Positions 24,691 through 33,129 are shown, numbered from the stretch's first letter. The stretch is DNA of 64,000 nt from Virgibacillus profundi (GCF_002287375.1 NZ_NPOA01000006.1:62001-126000), one strand, 5' to 3'. Numbers and translations are program-made. The notes: generated from the letters alone by a model not told the origin.

Positions 24691-24966
24691 CTACCTTATA
24701 TTTTTCTTGAGATCTCGAGCACTTGTGACAAATGCTGTAATAATTAAAGCAAAGGCGGATCCGATAAAAATAGCAAATCCATAAAGCCCGATTCCCATGC
24801 CGGTCCAGTCACTGACAAAAAAGGAAATTATAATTAACAGGACGCTTATAAGTGTCACAATTAATGGAATAATATATCGCATTGAAGACTTCTTTTTGCT
24901 GAAAACGAAACTTATTCCAAGTAAGAGAATTGCAGTGATTATGGATATAATGAGAAAGTTGGACAT
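24691..24966 (-). CDS. Small membrane protein, YesK-like
   Basis: A 91-residue protein with three hydrophobic helices (about 3-22, 31-52 and 57-82). The pattern KKKSSMRYIIPLIV...FFVSDWTGMGIGLYGFAIFIG resembles the YesK family of Bacillus small membrane proteins, judged from memory. The ATG at 24966 is preferred. AAGGAG lies 11 bases upstream, while the in-frame GTG at 24978 abuts the ribosome site. Function unknown. It ends in a short basic tail. Confidence 0.6.
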   Translation of the reverse strand: MSNFLIISIITAILLLGISFVFSKKKSSMRYIIPLIVTLISVLLIIISFFVSDWTGMGIGLYGFAIFIGSAFALIITAFVTSARDLKKNIR

Positions 24967-25012
24967 GTGAAATAACACTCCTTACTTAATGCTGGTAAGA
25001 ATATTTTTCTGG

Positions 25013-25411
25013 TCATTTACGAAGAGGAATACTATATTTTTCAATTATCTTTACTAATTCCTCAAAGTTATATTCTTTATTTACCACATTGACTGTGAAA
25101 TTTGCTTGCTCTGTTTGACTGCTCATTTCAAAGTCATATCCGTTGTAAAATAAAAATTGTGTTAAGTATAGAAAAGCCGTACGCTTATTGCCATTATGAA
25201 AAGCATGATTTTGAGCAACAAATTCAAATAGTGCACCAGCTTTCCGGAATACAGTCTGATATGCATCATTCCCAAAAGCAGATTGTTGTGGTCGGTGAAT
25301 AGCAGAATCCAATAGTTCAGGTGACTTTATCCCAATCTGCTCCCTGGGGCTAAATCGTTCAATTACATATTGGTTAATAGCAGCAACCTCCGTGTAGGAT
25401 AAATACCTCAT
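25013..25411 (-). CDS. doc: Doc-type toxin (Fic superfamily)
   Basis: A 132-residue death-on-curing toxin. Doc kinases phosphorylate EF-Tu and stop translation. The Fic/Doc catalytic loop HAFHNGNKR is at residues 69-77, with the catalytic His69 and the NxNKR phosphate site. The N-terminal YLSYTEVAAINQYVI and SPELLDSAIHRPQ are typical of Doc. The ATG follows the antitoxin stop with no gap (TAAATG), so the two genes are translationally coupled. No frameshift is present, so the toxin is presumably active and held by its partner. Confidence 0.9.
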   Translation of the reverse strand: MRYLSYTEVAAINQYVIERFSPREQIGIKSPELLDSAIHRPQQSAFGNDAYQTVFRKAGALFEFVAQNHAFHNGNKRTAFLYLTQFLFYNGYDFEMSSQTEQANFTVNVVNKEYNFEELVKIIEKYSIPLRK

Positions 25412-25663
25412 TTATCTATCCACCAATTCTTCAATGGTTTCTTTATGCTTGTTTGTATTACGTTCCAATACTTCAAAAAAGTCAGCACTGATACCTTTTG
25501 GAAGCCTAATCTCTTCCTTCTTGCTTAAAACAATTTCTCCGTTTTTTAATTCAAGTTTTATATCATCACCATATGACAATCCTGATTCTTTCAGTAATTC
25601 CTTTGGAAATGTAATGCCATAACTGTTACCGATCTTAGTTATCTTTCGTTCATGTTTACTCAA
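25412..25663 (-). CDS. AbrB/SpoVT-type antitoxin
   Basis: An 83-residue swapped-hairpin DNA-binding antitoxin. The AbrB-like domain (residues 6-50) reads ITKIGNSYGITFPKELL, then GDDIKLELKNGEIVLSKK. A C-terminal helical tail (about 51-83, ADFFEVLERNTNKHKETIEE) probably binds the Doc toxin. The TTG at 25663 fits the GAGGTG ribosome site. The GTG at 25672 overlaps it. It is first in the toxin-antitoxin operon. Autorepression through its own promoter is expected. Confidence 0.85.
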   Translation of the reverse strand: MSKHERKITKIGNSYGITFPKELLKESGLSYGDDIKLELKNGEIVLSKKEEIRLPKGISADFFEVLERNTNKHKETIEELVDR

Positions 25664-25806
25664 TATTTTCACCTCGTTTTATAGATTTCATTATAGTAAT
25701 CATAACACGTTATAACAGTTATAACAATTTTACAACGCAATAAATCATGGCAGGAATTCAATTTTAGCATTATACTAGTGTATATATTGAAGTAGGAGGA
25801 AATTCA

Positions 25807-25980
25807 GTGGATTTTATTCAAGTAATCATGACAATGGTGGTGTATGTTGCCCCGTTCATCATATTATATTTTGTAGTGGCAGCAGCGGTAAAAAAGGGAA
25901 TTGACAGCTCACAAGCGGGACGAGCATTGGTAGAAAAGTTAGATGAAAAGGCATCAAGAAATGGTACAAACAAAAAATAA
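25807..25980 (+). CDS. Small single-pass membrane protein, 57 aa
   Basis: GTG start with AGGAGG seven bases upstream. One transmembrane helix (about residues 5-30, VIMTMVVYVAPFIILYFVV) is followed by a hydrophilic tail with SSQAGRALVEKLDEKA. No family is recognised. It is followed by a terminator, so it forms its own transcription unit. Confidence 0.65.
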   Translation: MDFIQVIMTMVVYVAPFIILYFVVAAAVKKGIDSSQAGRALVEKLDEKASRNGTNKK

Positions 25981-25986
25981 TTCATA

Positions 25987-26029
25987 CGAAAAACGATTGG
26001 TAACTAATATAGAAGCCAAGCGTTTTTTT
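25987..26029 (+). terminator. Terminator after the 57-residue membrane protein
   Basis: AAACGATTGG pairs imperfectly with CCAAGCGTTT, followed by a T run. Confidence 0.6.
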
Positions 26030-26116
26030 ATTTCTCCAATATATTAATTTAATTATATAGTAATTGGAAAAATTCAGTGATAATATAGTGTTAACATATT
26101 GCTGAGGGTGATTTAA

Positions 26117-26605
26117 ATGGGATTTACAATACGTAAAATGAAAAGGTCAGACATAGCACAAGTTCAACATGTCGCCAAGTCGAGCTGGCATGCTACATAT
26201 GAAGGGATAATACCACGAAATATTCAGAATAATTTTCTGGATGCTGCTTACAGTGATGAAGCGATGAAGCAGCGTTTGGAGGGTTCCCATATTTTTGTTG
26301 TCGAATCGGACGGAACGGTCTTTGGCTTTGCGAATTACTCACCAGTTACCAAGGATGGGAAGTCAGAATTAGGGGCTATTTACTTGCTTCCGGACTACCA
26401 AGGGAGCGGGGCAGGCACTGCCTTATTGCGAGAAGGAATTAATGAATTAGAAGGAATTAAAGAAATTTATATCAATGTCGAGAAAGATAATGAAATCGGG
26501 AAGAATTTCTATCAAGCAAAAGGATTTGAGGTTGTCTCTGAATTCGATGATAACTTTGACGGACATATTTTAAAAACAATTCGTATGGTATTAAAGGTGA
26601 AGTAA
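26117..26605 (+). CDS. GNAT family N-acetyltransferase
   Basis: A 162-residue cytoplasmic acetyltransferase. GNAT motif A is LGAIYLLPDYQGSGAGTALL (about residues 93-112), carrying the acetyl-CoA pyrophosphate loop QGSGAG. Motif B is NVEKDNEIGKNFYQAKGFE. The N-terminal IRKMKRSDIAQVQHVAKSSW is typical. GAGGGTG precedes the ATG. It is one of at least five complete GNAT genes in this window. The substrate is unknown. Confidence 0.88.
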   Translation: MGFTIRKMKRSDIAQVQHVAKSSWHATYEGIIPRNIQNNFLDAAYSDEAMKQRLEGSHIFVVESDGTVFGFANYSPVTKDGKSELGAIYLLPDYQGSGAGTALLREGINELEGIKEIYINVEKDNEIGKNFYQAKGFEVVSEFDDNFDGHILKTIRMVLKVK

Positions 26606-26653
26606 AGAGACAAGGGAATTTTGGATATTTAAAATAGGTAATGAGGTGTACCA

Positions 26654-26911
26654 GTGAATAAAACACAATTGTATATCGGCTTAACTGTATTTGTATCAGG
26701 TGTTATATTGTTTGGAATCATGCATTTAGCAGTAGCTGTATATCTTCCTCACATAACAGGTTGGGGCAGTGCAGGCAGGTTTGCTGCTGTACTCGATGAG
26801 ATTGGTGGATGGATTCCATATATATTAAGTATCGCCTTGATGATTATAGGGCTAGTGATAACATTATCAGGAAATCAAAAGGTCAGAGAAACCTTTAATC
26901 TGGAAGAGTAA
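26654..26911 (+). CDS. Small membrane protein, 85 aa, two TM helices
   Basis: GTG start with GAGGTG 6-7 bases before. Helices at about residues 7-29 and 52-73. The loop between contains GWGSAGRFAAVLDEIGGWIPY. No family is recognised. It lies 17 bases before the cupin gene and may be co-transcribed with it and with the GNAT upstream. Confidence 0.7.
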   Translation: MNKTQLYIGLTVFVSGVILFGIMHLAVAVYLPHITGWGSAGRFAAVLDEIGGWIPYILSIALMIIGLVITLSGNQKVRETFNLEE

Positions 26912-26928
26912 AGTGAAGTGATCAAACC

Positions 26929-27282
26929 ATGGAAATCTATCATTTTAAAAAAGAAGCAGGCAAAAAAATTACACAGTTCAATTCAAATTTTGTAATGTCA
27001 AAGATCATTAATACGGATTCAGCTGTTCATATTGGCTGTATGTACCTTGAGGCAAATGGGATTATTGGCTACCATCAAGCTGTTGTTCCACAATTATTGC
27101 TTATTCTGGAGGGTGAAGGGACAGTAAGAGGAAAGAATAGCAAAACTGAACACGTGAAAAAAGGTGATGCTGTCTTTTGGAAAAAGGGAGAATGGCATGA
27201 AACCGTGTCTGAACATGGACTAACTGCAATTGTGATTGAAGGAGAAGAGCTTAATCCTGCCATGTACATGAATTTACGTTAA
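26929..27282 (+). CDS. Cupin domain protein
   Basis: A 117-residue small beta-barrel protein. Cupin motif 1 is reduced (GYHQAVVPQLLLILEGEG) and motif 2 is GDAVFWKKGEWHETVSEHG. Only some of the usual metal ligands (His in GYHQ, His in GEWHE) remain, so metal binding is uncertain. It lacks a strong ribosome site (GTGAAGTG only) and is probably translated from the operon with the preceding membrane protein. The ligand is unknown. Confidence 0.75.
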   Translation: MEIYHFKKEAGKKITQFNSNFVMSKIINTDSAVHIGCMYLEANGIIGYHQAVVPQLLLILEGEGTVRGKNSKTEHVKKGDAVFWKKGEWHETVSEHGLTAIVIEGEELNPAMYMNLR

Positions 27283-27330
27283 TCATTTGCTTGGATTGCT
27301 GCATGAATTCCTATGTAATGGAGGGAAAAA

Positions 27331-27843
27331 ATGAAGATCAGAAAAGCTAATCAAACTGATGCTGTATCCATCGCCCAAGTACATGTGGACAGTTGGAAAT
27401 CTGCATATAAAGATATTATTCCAGATGAGTATTTGAAAAGTTTAACTTATGAGAGTCGAACAAAATTATGGGAGAACAACTTGGAGAAACAACAGGTATA
27501 TGTCGCTGAAAATAATAATGGAAAGATTATCGGTTTTTCAGTAGGTGGAAAAGAAAGAACGGGTAATTATGCGGGTTATAGTGGTGAAATTTATGCCATA
27601 TATATAGTAGAAGAATATCATGGGAATGGCATTGGGAAAATGTTGATGCTACCAGTGATGGAAGAGCTAAAACAAATGGGAATCCATTCAATGATCGTAC
27701 TCGTTTTAGAAGATAATCCTGCAAGGTATTTTTATGAATTTTTAGGTGCAAGGAGAATAGGCACACTTAAAGTTAAAATAGCTGGTAAAGAACTAAATGA
27801 ATTAGTGTATGGATGGGATGACTTGAATAAGAAACTGATGTAA
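27331..27843 (+). CDS. GNAT family N-acetyltransferase
   Basis: A 170-residue GNAT enzyme. Motif A is IYAIYIVEEYHGNGIGKMLM, with the CoA loop HGNGIG. The following VLEDNPARYFYEFLGARRIG is the motif B/Tyr region. The N-terminal KIRKANQTDAVSIAQVHVDSWKSAY is shared with the other YjbC/PhnO-like members here. TGGAGGG is 6 bases before the ATG. A small membrane protein follows after 13 bases, suggesting co-transcription. Confidence 0.88.
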   Translation: MKIRKANQTDAVSIAQVHVDSWKSAYKDIIPDEYLKSLTYESRTKLWENNLEKQQVYVAENNNGKIIGFSVGGKERTGNYAGYSGEIYAIYIVEEYHGNGIGKMLMLPVMEELKQMGIHSMIVLVLEDNPARYFYEFLGARRIGTLKVKIAGKELNELVYGWDDLNKKLM

Positions 27844-27856
27844 AGGGAGATGAAAA

Positions 27857-28054
27857 GTGAAAAATAACCCAAAGCTTGCATTAATAATATCTCTGATTGT
27901 GATCGTCGGTATTCCACTTTTCTTCTTGGTTCTCTCGTTGATTACTGGTAATTGGAATTTTTTCTACTTTAGTCTGATACCAGCATGGTTCGCTGGCTTT
28001 ACAGGTGTAATTCATTCGATCAAACAATTGAAGGAAATAAAAGGTAAGGAATAA
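27857..28054 (+). CDS. Small membrane protein, 65 aa
   Basis: GTG start preceded by GGGAGATG. Two hydrophobic helices (about 7-27 and 31-52) and a charged C-terminus KQLKEIKGKE. It lies just after the GNAT gene at 27331. Unrecognised family. The spacing suggests one mRNA. Confidence 0.65.
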   Translation: MKNNPKLALIISLIVIVGIPLFFLVLSLITGNWNFFYFSLIPAWFAGFTGVIHSIKQLKEIKGKE

Positions 28055-28088
28055 GGCGGTTAATAAAGCATTGAAGGATTGATAAACA

Positions 28089-28982
28089 ATGATGCAAATT
28101 GCTATTAAAGAATACGAAAGTAAAGATGAAGACCAGGTAAAGAAATTAATAAAAATATGTTTTGAGGAAAACTATTTGCTAAGTATATTAAAAAGTCCAA
28201 AGCTTATAAAGGCATTTTCTGCTTATCATAAAAATAAGTTAATAGGAGTGGCGTTTGCCTGGAAAAGTGATTTTCATCCTTATTGTACCTACTTTCGACT
28301 GCTGGTTAATCCGTTTTATAACACGAAGGAAATTGCAGGGAATTTACTATTAAAAATGGAACAGCTTGAATTTGACTACCCAGTGCAAACTTCCATATGG
28401 GAAACGAATGTAGGTTTAAAATATTTTTATGAACAAAATGGATTTAGAACTATAAGAAAGACTTATATGCCGAAATTGGAAGTATCAAATATGACAGATT
28501 TCATGCCTGAAATATATTCGGGAAGTTATAGTTTGAAAACACTAGCAGATATTATGTCAGACCATCAATTAATGGAAAAGTTGATTCTTTTAGTGAAAAA
28601 AGTGTATGAACAGACTCATCTTGCAAACCCTGTGGCAGAAATGAGCTTAGATAGCTGGAGAAGCCTGGTTTTAGCAGATGATGTTATAACAGATGGAAGT
28701 TATATTTATGTAAATGCCGATCACAATGAAATTATGGCATATTCTTTTCTGCATGAATCTGAAGATACAGAAACCCTGGAACTTGGCTGGTGTGGGTCAG
28801 TCGACAATAAAAGGATAAGTTTGATCCCACAGCTAGTAATGCAGCAGATTGCATATACAAATAATCACGGATATAAGTATATGGAAGGTGAATTCGATAC
28901 TACAAGTGAATATGCAATGAAAGTACTTCGGAATATTCCCTTTCCACCAACTGCTTTATTGATTACATTACAAAAGAGTTAA
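28089..28982 (+). CDS. GNAT-type acetyltransferase with two-domain architecture, 297 aa
   Basis: The N-terminal half (1-140) is GNAT-like: IAIKEYESKDEDQVKKLIKICF, YFRLLVNPFYNTKEIAGNLL and ETNVGLKYFYEQNGFRTIRK (motif B). The second half (about 160-297) has a weaker GNAT-like pattern: YIYVNADHNEIMAYSFLH, ELGWCGSV and a C-terminal YKYMEGEFDTTSEYAMKVL. The CoA pyrophosphate loop is poorly conserved in both halves. Catalytic competence is uncertain. There is no close ribosome site except TTGAAGGA. The target is unknown. Confidence 0.75.
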   Translation: MMQIAIKEYESKDEDQVKKLIKICFEENYLLSILKSPKLIKAFSAYHKNKLIGVAFAWKSDFHPYCTYFRLLVNPFYNTKEIAGNLLLKMEQLEFDYPVQTSIWETNVGLKYFYEQNGFRTIRKTYMPKLEVSNMTDFMPEIYSGSYSLKTLADIMSDHQLMEKLILLVKKVYEQTHLANPVAEMSLDSWRSLVLADDVITDGSYIYVNADHNEIMAYSFLHESEDTETLELGWCGSVDNKRISLIPQLVMQQIAYTNNHGYKYMEGEFDTTSEYAMKVLRNIPFPPTALLITLQKS

Positions 28983-29010
28983 CACGACTAATAAAAATGG
29001 AGGAGTCCGA

Positions 29011-29286
29011 ATGGATGAAAATGAAAGATATGAAAGAGCTAAAAAAAGAGTGGAAAACCTAAAGGCTTTTTACTCACATTTAACTGTTTTTATCCTTGTA
29101 AACATCATGCTTTTTACGATTAATATGCTGAATGATCCGGGACATTGGTGGTTTATTTATCCACTTGGCGGCTGGGGTATTGGATTAATTGCACATGCAC
29201 TTTCTGTTTTTTCTTTCGGCTTTTTTGGATCGGAGTGGGAAGAAAAGAAAATCAGGGAGTATATGGAGAAAGATAAAAGAGATTGA
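29011..29286 (+). CDS. 2TM domain protein
   Basis: A 91-residue protein of the 2TM domain family (PF13239). Pattern: ERAKKRVENLKAFYSHLTVF, then VNIMLFTINML, WWFIYPLGGWGIGLIAHALS and WEEKKIREYMEK. Two membrane helices are joined by a short loop with conserved Trp and Gly, and both ends face the cytoplasm. In other bacteria the domain is often fused to histidine kinases, but alone its role is unknown. GGAGG lies 8 bases upstream. Confidence 0.88.
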   Translation: MDENERYERAKKRVENLKAFYSHLTVFILVNIMLFTINMLNDPGHWWFIYPLGGWGIGLIAHALSVFSFGFFGSEWEEKKIREYMEKDKRD

Positions 29287-29296
29287 TCGAAAATGT

Positions 29297-29327
29297 GGAG
29301 CCGATATTGGCTTCTTTTTATTTTCTA
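29297..29327 (+). terminator. Possible terminator after the 2TM gene
   Basis: Short GAGCC/GGCTTC stem followed by TTTTTATTTTCT. The stem is weak but the position is right. Confidence 0.45.
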
Positions 29328-29391
29328 ATAGATAAACAATTGCAGGAAAAAGTATTAATTTGTCGAATTAATGTAAACATGGGGTGAATAC

Positions 29392-29742
29392 ATGATGATA
29401 CATAAAATGGGACTTTATAATGGACCTTATCAATCCATAAAGTCAGGAAAGAAAACAGTTGAGGTACGATTGAATGATGAAAAAAGAAGAAAGATAAAAT
29501 AAGGTGATTTTATTGAATTTCTCAAAGTACCAGAAGAAAATGAAAGACTGAAGGTAGAAGTGTTGGAACTGAAAAAATACGATACTTTTCACCAGATGTA
29601 CGACGATATTTCTGCTAAAGATCTGGACGCTGAAGAAAGGTCAATAAATCAAATGGTGAAAAATACTTATAAGATTTATTCGTCTGAGCGGGAAAAAGAG
29701 TGGGGTACATTAGCAATTAGAATCAAATTGGTTGAAGGTTAG
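29392..29742 (+). pseudogene. ASCH domain protein interrupted by an in-frame stop
   Basis: Reading from ATG 29392 (GGGGTG upstream) gives MMIHKMGLYNGPYQSIKSGK, then KTVEVRLNDEKRRKIK, a TAA at 29500-29502, and GDFIEFLKVPEENERLKVEV up to the stop at 29742. The two halves join into one normal ASCH domain (RNA-binding-like PUA fold). Its hallmark 'K-x-GD-x-I-x-F' is split exactly by the stop. A single base change (for example GAA to TAA) explains it. The downstream part has no ribosome site of its own. Confidence 0.75.
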
Positions 29743-29830
29743 AACAAGGGAAAGGCATAATTAGAGCAGACACTCATGAAGAAACTTGATAAAATATAGC
29801 AGTTTACAAAGATAAAGGAGTCAGGGAATT

Positions 29831-30547
29831 ATGATTTTACATACAGAAATAACTGGAAATGGAGAACCAATGATAATTCTTCATACAGGATTACAAACAG
29901 GACAAATAGATTTCGAGGATCAGCGGGAGCACTTTAAACAAAAATATCGAGTAATTACACCTGATTTACGAGGACATGGAAACTCGGTTGCAACTGATTT
30001 CTCCAATTACTTACAGGATTCAGTACTTGATCTAAAAGAAACTTTGGATGATTTAGATGTTGAGCGAGCACATATAATAGGTTGTTCACTAGGAGCTCTT
30101 GTTGGGCTGATTTTTGCAAAAAGGTTCCCTGAAATGGTGCATAGCTTAACAATCTCTGGAATCATTCCGGAAAAACCGGCTAATTGGAATGAAATAAATG
30201 CTGAGGATGTACAACAGCAATCACAAATATTGAAAAATGAAGAAGCAGTTGCATACTTTGATAGTATACACAAAAGTAATTGGAAAGAATTACTCAATGT
30301 TACTAATAATGATGATTGGTATCCATTTAAAGAAACTAGCAATTTATCCTTGTTAGACATGCCTGTATTGTTTTTAGTCGGTGAAGGAAGCCCGCTGGAG
30401 ACCCAAGGAGCAATTTTATATCCTAAAGAAAATAAAAATATCCATGTAGCTATCATTCCGTTTGCAGCACATAACGTGCATCTTGAACAACCGGAGATTT
30501 ATATTAAGGTGGTAGAGAAATTTTTAAGTGAAATAGCTGGGGGTTAA
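29831..30547 (+). CDS. Alpha/beta hydrolase
   Basis: A 238-residue cytoplasmic alpha/beta-hydrolase. The nucleophile elbow is IIGCSLGALVG (Ser near residue 86), the oxyanion region is ILHTGLQTGQ, RVITPDLRGHGNSV is the typical strand-4 region, and the catalytic His lies in AAHNVHLEQPE. It looks like the MenH/haloperoxidase group in size. AAAGGAG is 12 bases before the ATG. The substrate is unknown. Confidence 0.88.
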   Translation: MILHTEITGNGEPMIILHTGLQTGQIDFEDQREHFKQKYRVITPDLRGHGNSVATDFSNYLQDSVLDLKETLDDLDVERAHIIGCSLGALVGLIFAKRFPEMVHSLTISGIIPEKPANWNEINAEDVQQQSQILKNEEAVAYFDSIHKSNWKELLNVTNNDDWYPFKETSNLSLLDMPVLFLVGEGSPLETQGAILYPKENKNIHVAIIPFAAHNVHLEQPEIYIKVVEKFLSEIAGG

Positions 30548-30552
30548 TTACG

Positions 30553-30636
30553 ATGGGTTCAAGAATTATGCATATAGAAACCTCTGTAGAGAAGGGCTGC
30601 TTATTACTAACAAAGAATGAGGTGAACATCAAATGA
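30553..30636 (+). pseudogene. Fragment of a hydrolase gene (27 codons)
   Basis: MGSRIMHIETSVEKG... ends after 27 codons, and its TGA overlaps the next ATG. The first six residues equal the common N-terminus of Bacillus zinc-dependent phospholipase C-like proteins (MGSRIMHL). I read it as a deletion remnant. It could also be a short leader ORF for the following lipoprotein. Confidence 0.25.
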
Positions 30637-31229
30637 GGTACGTCCCGGTTTTTTTCTTAATTACCCTATCACTCCTTTCAGCCTGTTCAAATGAAGTCGA
30701 GAGTGATGCGGTTATTGAAGAAGCAGAACTAACAGAATTTGAAAAAAATCTTATAGAGCTTACAGGTGATCAATCATTTGTTTATGATTATGAGATAAAT
30801 AATGATGAAGTAAAGGAAATACATACATTTATAGACTATTACGAAAAGGGAGAGCTAATAGAAAGAGTGTCAGAGATGGGTACAACACTATCAGAAACTC
30901 AAAGCGATGATCCTATGAGAACAGTTTTTATAAGGAAGCAAGTTAATGAAAATGAAGAACAATGGATTACTTCCATTATGTCAAATAGTGGAAGTAGTAG
31001 TGCTGATGCGGTAAATGATATTTCAAAAAGAAAGGAAATGAACTCCGCTTCCTGGGGAGGAATAACATCCCGAACGCCAGTAAATATAGGTGAGAAACAA
31101 GTGGTAGCTTCGATTGTAAAATCGAACAAGAACGGAGTATCAACATACAACATTATTGAAACAGAAGATGATTTAAAAAGAGCGACTGATTATGAACAGG
31201 TATATATTATTTCAATTGAATTGAGGTAA
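30633..31229 (+). CDS. Hypothetical lipoprotein, 198 aa
   Basis: An exported lipoprotein: signal peptide with lipobox LLSAC (Cys18). The mature part is acidic. The C-terminal half has a conserved-looking patch around NSASWGGITSRTPVNIGEKQ and ends in YIISIELR. The ribosome site GAGGTG is 8-9 bases before the ATG. The family is not recognised. It is possibly a sensor or stress lipoprotein, with no support beyond location. Confidence 0.75.
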   Translation: MRYVPVFFLITLSLLSACSNEVESDAVIEEAELTEFEKNLIELTGDQSFVYDYEINNDEVKEIHTFIDYYEKGELIERVSEMGTTLSETQSDDPMRTVFIRKQVNENEEQWITSIMSNSGSSSADAVNDISKRKEMNSASWGGITSRTPVNIGEKQVVASIVKSNKNGVSTYNIIETEDDLKRATDYEQVYIISIELR

Positions 31230-31301
31230 GGACTACAGAAAGAATCTCTTGAAGAAAAAGAAATGCAATTACAAATGTAGTCAGAAAAATGAGGTGTAAG
31301 T

Positions 31302-31802
31302 ATGACAACGACTTATGTGAATTGGGGAGAATCTAAAGTTAAATTAACATGGAAACAGAGCGTCCACCTGCCACAGCAAAACTTAATAACAAGTGTTCAT
31401 GGATTTTGCTTTTATAAAAATCAATTAATGATGGTAGATTTAGAAGATCGTGGTTGGGATTTCCCCGGTGGTCATATTGAACCGAATGAAACGGCTGAAG
31501 ATTGTTTTGTGCGTGAAGCAATGGAAGAAGGTTATGTAGAAGGAACATGCCATCTTCTGGGATACATGGAAATTGATCACCATGATAATCCGGTATGGAA
31601 TGAAAATAGTCCCTATCCAAAAGTTGGTTATCAGGTATTTTTTCGAATGGATATTCAGCAACTGCATCCATTTGAGGCAAATTTTGAATCAACAAAAAGA
31701 ACATTTATTGATCCGGTTAAAATTGCAGAGTATTATCATGACTGGCAGAATGTTTATCAAGCAATATTGAAATGTGCTTTAGAAGAAGGGGATTGGAAGT
31801 AA
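31302..31802 (+). CDS. Nudix hydrolase
   Basis: A 166-residue Nudix enzyme that hydrolyses nucleoside diphosphate-linked compounds. The Nudix box is complete: GGHIEPNETAEDCFVREAME followed by EGYVEG (consensus Gx5Ex7REUxEExGU, with Gly in place of the final Glu-x-Gly spacing). The N-terminal part (about 1-45) is a beta extension. GAGGTG precedes the ATG by 7 bases. The substrate is unknown. Members with this plan include 8-oxo-dGTP and ADP-sugar enzymes. Confidence 0.87.
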   Translation: MTTTYVNWGESKVKLTWKQSVHLPQQNLITSVHGFCFYKNQLMMVDLEDRGWDFPGGHIEPNETAEDCFVREAMEEGYVEGTCHLLGYMEIDHHDNPVWNENSPYPKVGYQVFFRMDIQQLHPFEANFESTKRTFIDPVKIAEYYHDWQNVYQAILKCALEEGDWK

Positions 31803-31883
31803 ACTGATATCAAGAATTAACAGCGAAGCACTGCCAGGAGCCAATGGAAAATATACTGTGATGGGTATGAATGGAGGAAAAGT

Positions 31884-32171
31884 ATGAAGGTTTTGCTGGA
31901 ATTACTGCGCATTATCTTAATATTAGCCATACTTGGTGGAGTAGCATGGGTTATTTTAGATCAGCTTTATTCAAAGAATGAAGTAGTACAAGAGAATAGA
32001 TGGCTGGGGGCAGTAGGTATTTACGCATTGCTTTTTGTCTTTTATCGAAATAAATTGCAGTTTTCCGGATGGTATAAAGGAAAAGGCAGGGAAAAACTAT
32101 CTAAGAAAATATCACTAACAGTAATTGCAGTATCTATTTTAATGATAGCGTCACCTATTTTGTTGAGGTAG
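31884..32171 (+). CDS. Small membrane protein, 95 aa
   Basis: Three hydrophobic stretches (about 5-26, 43-58 and 76-93), with basic residues between the second and third (KGKGREKLSKK). GGAGG is 8 bases before the ATG. No family is recognised. It is downstream of the Nudix gene by 81 bases. Confidence 0.65.
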   Translation: MKVLLELLRIILILAILGGVAWVILDQLYSKNEVVQENRWLGAVGIYALLFVFYRNKLQFSGWYKGKGREKLSKKISLTVIAVSILMIASPILLR

Positions 32172-32353
32172 TTAAAGAGTAGTATCAAGCATTATTGACG
32201 TAGTCTCTGTTAATTTAAATGAAGAAAAAGATACTGTTGCTATGTTATTAAAGATAGCTTGTGCAGGAGTTTATAAATATGTTGTTTAAAATCCTCTAAT
32301 TAAAGGAATTATAAACCTAAACGTACATTACAAAAATGATGGAGGATACCACA

Positions 32354-32458
32354 ATGGGACGTCTACTAAGAAAATTGATAAGATATGGTCCAATTATTTA
32401 TCCTATCGTTAGGAAGTTTTTGAATAAGCGAAAGAGGAAAAAGGAATATAATCGTTAG
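32354..32458 (+). CDS. Very small basic protein, 34 aa
   Basis: MGRLLRKLIRYGPIIYPIVR followed by KFLNKRKRKKEYNR. TGGAGG lies 7-8 bases upstream and a strong terminator 7 bases downstream, so this is a genuine gene unit. The product is amphipathic and highly basic. Similar tiny proteins occur in other Bacillaceae (from memory). It may associate with membranes. The roughly 180 bases before it also hold an open stretch (32187-32289, ...NLNEEKDTVAMLLKIACAGV...) without a start, probably a gene fragment. Confidence 0.65.
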   Translation: MGRLLRKLIRYGPIIYPIVRKFLNKRKRKKEYNR

Positions 32459-32464
32459 TAAAAT

Positions 32465-32503
32465 AAACCTGGTTTGATTAACATAACCAGGTTTGTTTTT
32501 TTT
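32465..32503 (+). terminator. Terminator after the 34-residue gene
   Basis: Perfect 10-bp stem AAACCTGGTT/AACCAGGTTT followed by GTTTTTTTT. Confidence 0.88.
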
Positions 32504-32652
32504 ATTATGCTTAAAAAGCAGGATATTTCCAATTTTTCCAGAATAATAGTATTTGGGTGTAAACATAAATTGACTGAAATTAGAATGAAGAGAGATTAGT
32601 TTAAAGAAAATAGTTATCAACTTAACATCATAGAAGAAAATGAGGGAAATTA

Positions 32653-33129
32653 ATGCAGCTACTTAGTAAAAATATGACTGAGAAATTTGCGATGGAAATT
32701 CTTAGTTGGCAATATACAAAACCCTATGATTTTTATAATAATGAATTAACAAGTGAGGCAATCAAAGAAATGCTTGAGGAGTCATACTATGCAATAGTGG
32801 ATTGCAATGATGAATTGATTGGATTCTTTTGTATTGGAAAATCTGCACAAGTACCTGTTGGAAATCAGTATGGTGCTTATGTTGAAGACTTTGTCGATGT
32901 TGGGCTTGGAATGAACCCGGTATTTACCGGCAAAGGGAATGGCTTTCGATTCTTTTCATATATTCTTAGGGCTATTCAAGAAAGCTTTCCTGCTAAAGAT
33001 ATTCGTTTAACTGTTGCAACCTTTAACGAAAGAGCAATTCATCTGTATGAAAAACTCGGGTTTAGTAAGGAAGTTAAATTTCATACAGATACTGCGGAAT
33101 TTATAACGATGGTGAAGCAGGTGAAGTAA
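32653..33129 (+). CDS. GNAT family N-acetyltransferase
   Basis: A 158-residue GNAT enzyme. Motif A is VGLGMNPVFTGKGNGFRFFS (CoA loop TGKGNG) and motif B is LTVATFNERAIHLYEKLGFS. The family's YAIVDCNDELIGFFCIG beta hairpin is present. GAGGGA is 6 bases before the ATG. It is a single-gene unit. Confidence 0.88.
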   Translation: MQLLSKNMTEKFAMEILSWQYTKPYDFYNNELTSEAIKEMLEESYYAIVDCNDELIGFFCIGKSAQVPVGNQYGAYVEDFVDVGLGMNPVFTGKGNGFRFFSYILRAIQESFPAKDIRLTVATFNERAIHLYEKLGFSKEVKFHTDTAEFITMVKQVK

